A stretch of DNA of 64,000 nt, taken from Paenibacillus zeisoli (GTDB lineage Bacteria > Bacillota > Bacilli > Paenibacillales > Paenibacillaceae). Shown here in pieces: positions 14,289 to 21,144 of this stretch. The notes beneath the pieces were generated by a model. The model worked only from the letters and a program-made list of their open reading frames with translations. It did not search any database and had not been told where the DNA came from. The position numbers and the translations under genes were made by a program. Where the stretch lies: the NCBI RefSeq assembly GCF_003994465.1, contig NZ_RZNX01000001.1, positions 434,001 to 498,000 on the forward strand. The letters run 5' to 3'. Position 1 is the first letter of the stretch. Each line of letters opens with the position of its first letter.

Positions 14289-14315
14289 TTAAGCTAACGG
14301 GCAGGATAGTTTAAT
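14289..14315 (+). repeat. TAACGGG-type inverted repeat, copy 2
   Basis: TTAAGCTAACGGGCAGGATA then GTTTAAT. Placed about 170 bp before the DUF2785 gene. The core CTAACGGG...TAG is the imperfect dyad common to this family. Confidence 0.75.
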
Positions 14316-14487
14316 TGAACACATCTTTTATATATCGAAATCAATTGATTTCGATTAGAATAAGATCAAATTACATTTGGAGTGTGATCGAGGGACTATT
14401 GAGAAGAATATTACAGAAGTTCAAAAATGGCCCTAGGAGAACCCTCAAAAAAGTCACTTTGAAACATTTCTAGTAGGAGCGTGTAAA

Positions 14488-15207
14488 ATGAATTTAAAAG
14501 AAAAGTTGATATTAATAAAAGAAAATGGCTACCAAGCACCTCCCGATACATACCAGTTGATACAAGAAATGATAAATAACATCGGTACTTTGGATGCGGG
14601 GCTACGTGATGAGCTAATTTATACAACCTTATCACACTGGATTCCCGGTAATTCTCTAACTGAAAACGAGCTAGAACAACTTCTACCAGTTGTTCTGGAT
14701 AATAACCATTTGCTTTTTAAGCTTGGAGAAACAAAAACAGATTCTGTCTTCACTCGATCTTTCTCTATGCTAGTCATACCGCTCCTCTTCCTGAGGCATA
14801 GAGAGTCACCATTTCTCTCAAGAGAGAAAATTCATCAGATAAAAGAGAAAGTATTTTACAATGTACAAGAAGAGCGAGATTACCGTGGGTATGACGAAGA
14901 AAAAGGCTGGGCGCATGCCATAGCTCATGCAGCAGATGCTTTAGATGATTTGGCTCAATGTTCCGAACTGGATAAAAACGACCTCATAACCATCCTCGAT
15001 TTGGCATACGAAAAGATGACCATAACAGATCGGATTTACTCCGATGGTGAAGATGAGAGAATGGTAGGAACCATAATTAGTGTTTTAAAAAGAAAAATAC
15101 TTAGTAAGACATATGTAGAGCAATGGATTCAAAGTTTTGGTGATGTGGAGAAAAGTTCAGAATTTCTTCCTGCCTTTAAGCAAAAAAATAATATAAAGAA
15201 CTTTTAA
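14488..15207 (+). CDS. DUF2785 domain protein
   Basis: A 239-residue all-helical protein with the DUF2785 signature DYRGYDEEKGWAHAIAHAAD (residues about 131-150), followed by ALDDLAQCSELDKNDLITIL. It also has paired helices that look HEAT-like. No enzymatic residues are evident and the function is unknown. Ribosome site GGAGCG in TAGTAGGAGCGTG. Low G+C like the surrounding cassette-like genes. It stands alone between two TAACGGG repeats with its own space for a promoter. Confidence 0.8.
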   Translation: MNLKEKLILIKENGYQAPPDTYQLIQEMINNIGTLDAGLRDELIYTTLSHWIPGNSLTENELEQLLPVVLDNNHLLFKLGETKTDSVFTRSFSMLVIPLLFLRHRESPFLSREKIHQIKEKVFYNVQEERDYRGYDEEKGWAHAIAHAADALDDLAQCSELDKNDLITILDLAYEKMTITDRIYSDGEDERMVGTIISVLKRKILSKTYVEQWIQSFGDVEKSSEFLPAFKQKNNIKNF

Positions 15208-15541
15208 AAAGTTTATACTTTCGAATTAAATTTTACAAAATATATGCCGATCTTTGCCCAACTATCGAGTATACATTATATAAAGTAGAAAAAGTATACT
15301 ATTCCTAATTAAGAAAAAAGTGAGGGAGGAAGCACCTACACTTGCCCGTCTCCACTTCAAATGCGGTACAGGCAAAACATTAGCCCTAAGGGGATATTTT
15401 CCTTCCACACTTTCCCTGATATTTTGATTTACGGGGGTTCAGATGGACTCCTTTTTTCGCAAGATAATTTAGCATATAATCTTTTTCAAAAATTTGGTTA
15501 AAAATTGGTGATATGATTAAACTAACGGAGACGATAGTTCA
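15208..15541. other. Intergenic region
   Basis: About 330 bases, AT-rich, without a recognisable gene. It ends in a TAACGGG-type repeat (15516-15543) that runs into the start codon of the next gene. Confidence 0.5.
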
Positions 15542-15543
15542 AT
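15516..15543 (+). repeat. TAACGGG-type inverted repeat, copy 3
   Basis: ATTAAACTAACGGAGACGAT then AGTTCAAT. The repeat overlaps the ATG of the DUF3885 gene (15542), so the gene is directly joined to the repeat edge. Confidence 0.75.
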
Positions 15544-16471
15544 GAAAAGCGAAGGGAAATTTGCAGTGAATATTGTAAAAGAAATCAGGGCTCAAGGTCC
15601 TTATATTCGTTTTGAACTTGGACTCGAAAATTTAATAAATGAGGCGTATCGGTACGAAAGTATTCAACGCGCTAGTGCCATCTATCGTTCAATTTTCGAT
15701 CCTAAAGACGATGTGATATTTATGCATCGCACCAGCTATGGTACGAATGAAAAACGAATCAGTAAGATTCGATTAAAGCGTTTCTTCCAAACGCGATTGA
15801 AGCAAATGAGATCGTGTACTTTGCCATATGAGTTTGATGAGTCGGATGATGAGATCTACACTAAAGAATGGACAGTTGAAGTTATAGCGAAAGATATCCG
15901 AATGCTGTATGTACTTGAATCCATTGAAAATGCCAACTTCATGCGTAAACCTAGCGCCGGAGGCCAGATTTACCTGTATAACAAAACAAAAGGTATTTTG
16001 TTTCATATGTATGACGATCGCGGCTGTGATGTCTACAGTTTCGACATAGGCGCTCTTTTGCCTTTATACCATTTACATCGAAAATGGATTTTGGATTATA
16101 ACCGATACGAAATTGACAACCTATTCGGCGAAGGACTTGCCGGTATAATTGAAACGGATGAAGAACGAAAGATTCGATGTGAATTTAACGACAAAAAAGT
16201 AACTGATTCCGGAATTAATCTTAGGGAAGTTAATACCTGTCACATATCACATCATTTCGAGATTCCGTTCGTAAACGCCAAAGAATTTGAAAAAGAAATC
16301 GCGCTATCGTCATTTTCCATTCAGCAGATTTCCAAAATGGATGACAAAGTCAGGTTTATAGCTACCAAAACGCAAGCCTTAGCGCTTATTGATTATCAAA
16401 CGCACCTCATGAGTATGTACGGTAAAAAATATGGGACTTATGCCGGTTGGAACTTTGAAAAAACATTTTGA
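15542..16471 (+). CDS. DUF3885 protein with an extra C-terminal domain
   Basis: A 309-residue protein. Residues about 15-205 fit DUF3885: YIRFELGLENLINEAYRY, DDVIFMHRTSY, then GILFHMYDDRGCDVYSFDIG and HRKWILDYNRYEIDNLF. Residues about 210-309 (IQQISKMDDKVRFIATKTQA, LALIDYQTHLMSMYGKKYG, TYAGWNFEKTF) form a second domain that I do not recognise and that DUF3885 proteins usually lack. This could be a fusion formed in this recombining region. No obvious ribosome site precedes the ATG, because a TAACGGG repeat abuts it; translation may start differently or weakly. Function unknown. Confidence 0.68.
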   Translation: MKSEGKFAVNIVKEIRAQGPYIRFELGLENLINEAYRYESIQRASAIYRSIFDPKDDVIFMHRTSYGTNEKRISKIRLKRFFQTRLKQMRSCTLPYEFDESDDEIYTKEWTVEVIAKDIRMLYVLESIENANFMRKPSAGGQIYLYNKTKGILFHMYDDRGCDVYSFDIGALLPLYHLHRKWILDYNRYEIDNLFGEGLAGIIETDEERKIRCEFNDKKVTDSGINLREVNTCHISHHFEIPFVNAKEFEKEIALSSFSIQQISKMDDKVRFIATKTQALALIDYQTHLMSMYGKKYGTYAGWNFEKTF

Positions 16472-16516
16472 TTCAGGAAGTAGGTCTAATAAAGAATCGT
16501 TTGTTAAATACTTTGT

Positions 16517-16543
16517 TCATTCAACTAACTTGGAGGTTACCGT
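16517..16543 (+). repeat. TAACGGG-type inverted repeat, copy 4 (divergent)
   Basis: TTCATTCAACTAACTTGGAG then GTTACCG; compare TTAAGCTAACGGGAAGGTTA at 18161. It contains the GGAGG ribosome site of the next small frame. Confidence 0.45.
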
Positions 16544-16718
16544 GAAAACTAATGAAGCGATGTCTACACTATTGCTTAAAACCAAACCTTCAGGGGTTAA
16601 TAATAATGATGAATACGCCCATTTTGTTGAATGGGATGGCTGTATTTTGATTAGCTGTTTTGCAAGAGATTTACCGAGTAGTTTCGATAAAACAACTTAC
16701 TCAGACCGTACTGAGTGA
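16542..16718 (+). CDS. Small hypothetical protein, possibly first part of a gene split by a stop codon
   Basis: A GTG start with GGAGGTTACC opens 58 codons (NEAMSTLLLKTKPSGVNNND, ARDLPSSFDKTTYSDRTE). The TGA at 16716 is followed in the same frame, after six codons, by a further 78-codon open stretch. The two frames may therefore be one gene of about 143 codons interrupted by a nonsense codon. Family not recognised. Confidence 0.4.
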   Translation: MKTNEAMSTLLLKTKPSGVNNNDEYAHFVEWDGCILISCFARDLPSSFDKTTYSDRTE

Positions 16719-16736
16719 GAGACATCGATAAACCAT

Positions 16737-16973
16737 TTGCACTTGGAGAACCTCTCTATAGCTTTAAAATTAACTGACGTATGGGAAAAGAAGAAACTCC
16801 GTCGTAACTTCCCAGGCAAAGAATTAAATATTGTAGTTACTTGTGAACTTGATGGTAAAGAAGCTGTTGCTCGTTTTTATCAGCTAAGACCGGTGGAAGT
16901 TGCCTGGGTGAATGAAGAAAATGATTTCGAAAATTATAAGCATGAAGCAATACTTCTTCTAAAGGTTCATTAA
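16737..16973 (+). CDS. Small hypothetical protein, possibly second part of a split gene
   Basis: A 78-codon open frame (LTDVWEKKKLRRNFPGKELN, then IVVTCELDGKEAVARFYQLR) in the same frame as the preceding small frame, separated from it by a TGA. The nominal start is a TTG without a ribosome site, so independent translation is doubtful. The stop codon lies at the edge of the next TAACGGG repeat. Family not recognised. Confidence 0.35.
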   Translation: MHLENLSIALKLTDVWEKKKLRRNFPGKELNIVVTCELDGKEAVARFYQLRPVEVAWVNEENDFENYKHEAILLLKVH

Positions 16974-17045
16974 CCTAACGGGGAAACAATAGTTGAATTA
17001 AACAAAGAGCAGTTTGCCTCGGCAGATTTGCTCTTTGTTTCGTTA
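16971..17045 (+). repeat. TAACGGG-type repeat with hairpin, copy 5
   Basis: TAACCTAACGGGGAAACAAT then AGTTGAATT, followed by a 12-bp stem AAACAAAGAGCA (17000-17011) / TGCTCTTTGTTT (17029-17040) with an inner TGCC...GGCA, then CGTTAAGC. The composite order (dyad, long hairpin, GTTAAGC) also appears at 20112-20203. Confidence 0.8.
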
Positions 17046-17089
17046 AGCAAAAGGGTAGTAGAGTTCAAAGCACAAGAGAAAAATTATTG

Positions 17090-17118
17090 TTGCCATTAAA
17101 TCACGATTTGGATATAAT
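17090..17118 (+). promoter_or_regulatory. Sigma-A promoter of the T-box transcript
   Basis: TTGCCA (17090-17095), a 17-bp spacer and a consensus TATAAT (17113-17118). Transcription would begin about 17125, just before the T-box stem I region. Confidence 0.75.
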
Positions 17119-17124
17119 TTCTAA

Positions 17125-17262
17125 AAACCATCTCGATAATGAAGATAGTAGTTACAGTCAGGTGTGACTTAGCGAGTCGGGCAAAAAAGAGGGCCGATTA
17201 CGGTCAAATTAGAGTGGTACCACGGGAAGTGATCTCGTCTCTATAGAGACGGGATTTTTTGT
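17125..17262 (+). ncRNA. T-box riboswitch (short, possibly reduced stem I) with terminator
   Basis: The 3' part holds the conserved T-box sequence AGAGTGGTACCACGG (17211-17225). A terminator follows: CTCGTCTC (17234-17241) and GAGACGGG (17246-17253) with a T-run. Upstream, AATGAAGATAGTA and AGCGAGTCGGG match stem I consensus pieces. The leader is short (about 140 nt) and stem I looks reduced, so the specifier codon cannot be assigned by eye. It would couple expression of the next gene to uncharged tRNA. Confidence 0.82.
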
Positions 17263-17293
17263 TATATAAATTTTAATGAGGGGGATTCTGCAA

Positions 17294-18085
17294 ATGAATA
17301 ACGTCGCCAACTATTATCAAATGATTGACGAAGCTTCAAGATTCTCAAGAAACTCCAGGAAAATTGAGTTTTTGACAACTAACTTTGTCTTGGAAAAGAT
17401 TCTACCTCCTCATGCAAAAATATTAGACGTCGGTGCCGGCACTGGCGTTTATTCTTTTCACTACGCAGAACGACAGCACGAGGTTGTAGCTGTGGACATT
17501 ACGCCGAAGCATATTAAAGCGATTAAAGAGAAGTGCCGTAAAAGTGACTTGAATATGGAAGCGTATGTTGAGAATGCCATCGATTTAATCAGATTCGGTT
17601 CCGAAACTTTTGACGCTGTGATGTGTTTCGGACCGATGTATCACTTAACGAATGCTGCTGATAGAGATCGCTGCGTTCGAGAAAGCTTACGTGTTTTAAA
17701 AAGAGGCGGACTGCTGGCTGTTGCATATATCAATAAATACTCATGCATACCGATGTTGGCTACGAGAGACCGACGATTTATACGCGATAGTGTGATTGAG
17801 AAGGTCATTAACGAAGGTGTGATCGTCGAAGGAGATGAAGACTGTTTTTGGACGGATGCTTATTTTACAAGTCCAGAGGAGATCGAGGCACTCTTAGCTG
17901 AGTTCAAAGTTACAGGTGTTGATCATGTGGGTACTGACGGGATCAGTCACACTATACAGGAATATGTTGATGCTCTGGGCGAGAAAGAGTTTGAATCGTG
18001 GATGAAGTATCATTTCCAAACATGCAGAGAGAGAAGCGTCTTAGGGATGAGTACTCACGGTTTATACATCTGTAAGAAAGAGTAA
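17294..18085 (+). CDS. Class I SAM-dependent methyltransferase under T-box control
   Basis: A 263-residue methyltransferase with a Rossmann-like SAM domain: motif I ILDVGAGTGVYSFHYA (residues about 43-58), the motif II acidic residue in VVAVDITPKH, motif IV DAVMCFGPMYHL near residue 113 and LRVLKRGGLLAVAYI. It methylates an unknown small molecule. The start is the ATG at 17294 after GAGGGGG; an ATG six codons upstream lies in that site. A T-box leader directly precedes it, unusual for this enzyme type, which suggests a role linked to amino acid supply. Confidence 0.86.
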   Translation: MNNVANYYQMIDEASRFSRNSRKIEFLTTNFVLEKILPPHAKILDVGAGTGVYSFHYAERQHEVVAVDITPKHIKAIKEKCRKSDLNMEAYVENAIDLIRFGSETFDAVMCFGPMYHLTNAADRDRCVRESLRVLKRGGLLAVAYINKYSCIPMLATRDRRFIRDSVIEKVINEGVIVEGDEDCFWTDAYFTSPEEIEALLAEFKVTGVDHVGTDGISHTIQEYVDALGEKEFESWMKYHFQTCRERSVLGMSTHGLYICKKE

Positions 18086-18159
18086 AGGTTACGGTGGTTA
18101 TGAAGAAGGCTACCGATTGCCAATTAGATAAGTATCTAACTGGTCTTCCATCAAATTTG

Positions 18160-18183
18160 ATTAAGCTAACGGGAAGGTTAACG
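18160..18183 (+). repeat. TAACGGG-type inverted repeat, copy 6
   Basis: ATTAAGCTAACGGGAAGGTT then AACG. It follows TACCGATTGCCAATTAGATA, a relative of the right end of the R1 repeat, so two repeat families meet here. Confidence 0.75.
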
Positions 18184-18299
18184 TGGAGACAAATTTCTCA
18201 CGAATTCCAGTTTATTGTAATATATAGTTATATTTATGAAAGAATGTTTTAGCGTTATGATTGGAAGAATTTAAATTGTACATACGGAGGTAATAAAGT

Positions 18300-18968
18300 T
18301 TGAATACTCACTACTACTTCAGTTGGTTTAATCATTTTTTTCCAGAGAAGCTGGTCCAATGTTTGCATGAGGATATTAAAGACAGAAAATCATTGGTATT
18401 GATTAGCGCTAATCCGTTTATTGATCAAGATGAGCAAGTTAACGTGGATGATACTTCTGAATGGACATGGTTGAATCAGGCTAAAATTGTTTTCGATGAA
18501 TATCATTTCATTGATTATCGCATGCAGAAGGAAGATGCCCAGCAATTCATTCAACACGCTTCAGTCATTTTTCTATGCGGCGGCTACCCGGTTTTGCAGA
18601 AAGAATTTTTAATAGATTATGAATTATCGGATGTGATTAAGAACAGCAATGCCGTTATACTGGGTGCTAGTGCTGGCTCGTTAAACATGGCTGCCCAGTG
18701 GTTAAGCTTGAACGATACTGGCAATGAAGTTGAAACAACTACAATTTATGATGGTATTGGCATTGATCAATTTGCCTATGAATCTCACTCTCAACGTGAC
18801 TACGCTACGTTTGTTCAAGGTTACCTGTTCCTTTTGTCTGAAGAGATTGATGTATATGCGGCAGAACAGGAAAGCACTATACGTGTAAAGGACGGCAAAA
18901 TAGAAATATTGGGCCCTGTATATTTAATTTCCCACTCAAAGATTCAGAAATTGGTTGAGACGCTCTAA
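18300..18968 (+). CDS. Peptidase S51 (peptidase E)-like protein
   Basis: A 222-residue protein of the class-I-glutamine-amidotransferase-like fold, peptidase E branch. The nucleophile elbow GASAGS has the catalytic Ser at residue 124, and IFLCGGYPVLQKEFL precedes it, as in Asp-dipeptidases and cyanophycinases. A second conserved region near residues 155-170 (IGIDQFAYESHSQRD) supplies the His. The likely activity is hydrolysis of dipeptides with N-terminal Asp or a related bond. Start TTG after GGAGGT. Stands alone between TAACGGG repeats. Confidence 0.82.
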   Translation: MNTHYYFSWFNHFFPEKLVQCLHEDIKDRKSLVLISANPFIDQDEQVNVDDTSEWTWLNQAKIVFDEYHFIDYRMQKEDAQQFIQHASVIFLCGGYPVLQKEFLIDYELSDVIKNSNAVILGASAGSLNMAAQWLSLNDTGNEVETTTIYDGIGIDQFAYESHSQRDYATFVQGYLFLLSEEIDVYAAEQESTIRVKDGKIEILGPVYLISHSKIQKLVETL

Positions 18969-18989
18969 TTAGGGTGATCAGCTACTTTG

Positions 18990-19016
18990 TTCAACTAACG
19001 GGCAGTGTAGTTTAAT
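18990..19016 (+). repeat. TAACGGG-type inverted repeat, copy 7
   Basis: TTCAACTAACGGGCAGTGTA then GTTTAAT, directly after the S51-like gene and about 50 bp before the truncated HIT gene. Confidence 0.75.
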
Positions 19017-19067
19017 CGCTTCACGAATACCTATATATGAAAATAATAAAAATGGGGTGGGTTATAT

Positions 19068-19271
19068 ATGGCTAATGATGTTCAAGATTTTTATTGTGAC
19101 GAAGTATTAAGTGGTAAAACAGAAGTACAAAAAGTTTTGGAGATGGAGAACACCTTAGCTTTTCATCATAGTCGTCCTTATTATGAAGTACATATCGTAG
19201 TGATTCCTAAAAAACACATAGCTTCACTATACGAAAATATGTGGAATCATAGATTTTTAGAGTTCATATAA
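19068..19271 (+). pseudogene. Truncated HIT-family gene fused to the tail of the cysteine hydrolase gene
   Basis: Codons 1-54 encode the N-terminal half of a HIT-family protein (VLSGKTEVQKVLEMENTLAF, HHSRPYYEVHIVVIPKKHIA). The catalytic HxHxH half is missing. From codon 55 the DNA is that of the duplicated segment copy B and the frame ends YENMWNHRFLEFI, the C-terminus of the isochorismatase-like protein at 13.0 kb (YENMWNHRYVEFI). The product, if made, lacks the HIT active site. This is an insertion or recombination chimera with an exact junction at about 19230. Confidence 0.88.
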
Positions 19272-19548
19272 GATGAAAACCAAAATGAACGCTAATAGTT
19301 GACGAAATCCCAAGATGGAAAAACGAATCCCGAAGCTCTTGATCGAAGAAGCTGTAATTCATTTTAAGATTCCTATCACTCACTTAGGGAGAGAGCTATG
19401 TTCGAGTTCCTATATAGTACCGGTTGTCGAATTGGGGAAGTTGTAAAAATAGACAGTGAGGAGTTGAAGTGGGAGAACTGTTCTGCGATTGCGACTACGC
19501 AGATATATGCTCAACTCTGTGGGGAACGGCGGCGAGAACTATACCGTG
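19230..19548 (+). repeat. Duplicated segment, copy B
   Basis: 319 bp nearly identical to 12976-13247, including the hydrolase C-terminal codons and the internally deleted recombinase. It retains about 47 bp (near 19326-19372) that copy A lost. Because the hydrolase tail is native at copy A, copy B is the inserted or recombined one. Confidence 0.9.
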
Positions 19549-19559
19549 GTTATTTCTAA
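19398..19559 (+). pseudogene. Tyrosine recombinase remnant, copy B
   Basis: A 53-codon frame: EFLYSTGCRIGEVVKIDSEE, LKWENCSAI, then ATTQIYAQLCGERRRELYRG and YF stop. It joins the first catalytic-Arg region of an XerC/D-like recombinase to its extreme C-terminus and keeps the authentic end (RRELYRGYF). The deletion point (SAI/ATT) is the same as in copy A, so the deletion preceded the duplication. Catalytic Tyr and His residues are absent. Confidence 0.85.
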
Positions 19560-19578
19560 AGGAATTTATGAACAGCTC

Positions 19579-19602
19579 TCAACTAAAGGGCAGTTATGTT
19601 AC
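19579..19602 (+). repeat. TAACGGG-type inverted repeat, copy 8 (degenerate)
   Basis: TCAACTAAAGGGCAGTTATG then TTAC, between the recombinase relic and the GNAT gene. Confidence 0.5.
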
Positions 19603-19628
19603 ATAGACCGAAACAGGAGGATGAGTGT

Positions 19629-20089
19629 ATGGCTATTGTACGATTAGCGACATTAGACGATGTAGATGAACTTGTTGGAATGCGTTGGGATTTTTCTACG
19701 GAGGATTATGGGGTTAGTACGGTTAGTTTTGAGGAGTTTCACCAGATTTGTAGCGAGTTTTTAGTTAGAGCGATTGAAAACGGAGATTGGTATATTTGGG
19801 TGGCAGAAGTTGAAAAAAACATAGTTTCACATATGTACTTACAGTTGATACATAAAGTACCGAGACCGGGGCAAACTCGTGACCTTATTACGGATATGTT
19901 ACTAATGTCTATACTCGCCCAGCTTTTAGAAGCCAAGGTTTAGGAGCCGAAATTCACATGGCAATGGAAAAATGGTCCAAAGAAAATGATGTTGAATTTC
20001 TTATTCTTTGGCCAAGTAGCACTAGTGTTCAGTTTTATACAAGAAATGGATTTGCTCGATGTGATGAAGCAATGGAAAAACATTGGTGA
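19629..20089 (+). pseudogene. Frameshifted GNAT acetyltransferase
   Basis: The first frame encodes IVRLATLDDVDELVGMRWDF through WYIWVAEVEKNIVSHMYLQL and VPRPGQTRD, the N-terminal half of a GNAT-fold acetyltransferase. A one-base shift near 19885 moves the rest to another frame: YGYVTNVYTRPAFRSQGLGA (acetyl-CoA loop RSQGLGA), then SSTSVQFYTRNGF and a TGA at 20087. Both halves are conserved, so the lesion is recent or a sequencing error. Ribosome site AGGAGGATGAG. Confidence 0.85.
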
Positions 20090-20111
20090 TGACATACCAA
20101 GAAGGCATTGA

Positions 20112-20203
20112 AATAACGGGATAAGTTATTTGAATAAAGGAAACTGACGAGGCTGCCATGAATATATATGGCAGCCTCGTTGCGCTAACGGGCAGGTTAA
20201 CCC
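20112..20203 (+). repeat. TAACGGG-type repeat with hairpin, copy 9
   Basis: AATAACGGGATAAGTTATTT then GAATAAAGGAAACTG, an 11-bp stem ACGAGGCTGCC (20147-20157) / GGCAGCCTCGT (20170-20180) with an AT-rich loop, then a second core TGCGCTAACGGGCAGGTTAA. It is a composite unit with two cores flanking a hairpin. Confidence 0.82.
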
Positions 20204-20236
20204 AATAAGAATAGTTATGGAAGAGGGGAGTATGAT

Positions 20237-20941
20237 ATGCAAATTCGTAAAATGAAACCAAATGATTTGAGCCTAATCGCAAGAGTGAACATTAACACCT
20301 TTAGAGAAACACAACGAGGAATCGTTCCTGATGCGTTTATTGAAGAGTTGTCCTATGAAGGAGCCGAAGAGCGATTCCAACGAATGCTTAATAAAAATGA
20401 GCAGTTATCAACCATCTTTGTTGCAGAAGATGATGATTCGGTAATTGGATACGCCATGGGAGGTTTAGCAAGAGAGAAAGTACAGAGTTATCAAGGTGAA
20501 CTATATGGAATCTATATCTTACCGAATTATCATGGCAAGGGAATTGGTCGCAGTTTAATGAGTTCGGTCGCTAATTATCTGGGAGAGGAAGATGTTCATT
20601 CTATGTTTGTCGTGGTGTTCTCGTCATCAGAAAATCAAAGTACGTGTGTAGATTCAATTGGTCCTGTTGAACTCTTAAAGAACGAAAAGCCAATAGCGGT
20701 AGCTCCCGGAGCAGTTATTAAGTTCGTTATGAATTACGAACCTCTCCCGAATAAATCTTCTGTTGAGCAATTCACCAAAGACCAACAAATAACTCAAGTA
20801 GCTGTTAATAATGATGCATTTCAGGCACCTATCCAAAAAGGAACTTATTACTATTCATTCGGCGTGTGGTGGATGGATGAGAAAAAAACGAATGTCGCTC
20901 ATGGTGATGCTTTTTACAATTTTGTTTTGGAAGTTATCTAA
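20237..20941 (+). CDS. Chimeric protein: GNAT N-terminal half fused to an unrelated C-terminal half
   Basis: Residues 1-about 130 are a GNAT-fold acetyltransferase core: MQIRKMKPNDLSLIARVNIN, STIFVAEDDDSVIGYAMGG, YILPNYHGKGIGRSLMSSV (acetyl-CoA loop). The last GNAT strand, normally an FYEKLGF-type motif, is missing. From about residue 131 the sequence (AVAPGAVIKFVMNYEPLPNK, then GTYYYSFGVWWMDEKKTNVA, YNFVLEVI) resembles the C-terminal strands of small extracytoplasmic beta-sandwich proteins. It is probably a fusion of two gene ends and unlikely to be an active acetyltransferase. Ribosome site GAGGGGAG. Confidence 0.65.
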   Translation: MQIRKMKPNDLSLIARVNINTFRETQRGIVPDAFIEELSYEGAEERFQRMLNKNEQLSTIFVAEDDDSVIGYAMGGLAREKVQSYQGELYGIYILPNYHGKGIGRSLMSSVANYLGEEDVHSMFVVVFSSSENQSTCVDSIGPVELLKNEKPIAVAPGAVIKFVMNYEPLPNKSSVEQFTKDQQITQVAVNNDAFQAPIQKGTYYYSFGVWWMDEKKTNVAHGDAFYNFVLEVI

Positions 20942-20945
20942 AAGG

Positions 20946-21012
20946 ATTCAACAAACGGAGAACGTTAGTTGATTGATCCTGGAGCAATTTGCCGCCGCGG
21001 CAGCTGCTCCTT
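20946..21012 (+). repeat. TAACGGG-type repeat with hairpin, copy 10
   Basis: TTCAACAAACGGAGAACGTT then AGTTGATTGATC, followed by a stem GGAGCA (20981-20986) / TGCTCC (21005-21010) with an inner GCCGC...GCGGC. The T-run after it (CCTTTTG) gives it terminator character for the upstream gene. Confidence 0.75.
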
Positions 21013-21109
21013 TTGTCGGGGCAGTATGCATAATCAAATACAGTGGCCGAGGAGGAATACATTTCCTGATATGAAGAAAGGAGGGGTGTTGATGTGTTAT
21101 AAAAATGTG

Positions 21110-21138
21110 TTGACACAAAAGTAATTAGGAACCATACT
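21110..21138 (+). promoter_or_regulatory. Promoter of the MarR gene, placing the start codon near the transcript 5' end
   Basis: TTGACA (21110-21115), 17-bp spacer and CATACT (21133-21138), an imperfect -10. The predicted transcription start coincides with the ATG at 21145, and no ribosome site precedes that ATG. Confidence 0.5.
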
Positions 21139-21144
21139 ATATAT

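Noticed and set aside
12976-19548. An intact insertion sequence
   Set aside because: The duplicated block has no functional transposase and no clear terminal inverted repeats or target duplications; only a deleted tyrosine recombinase is present.
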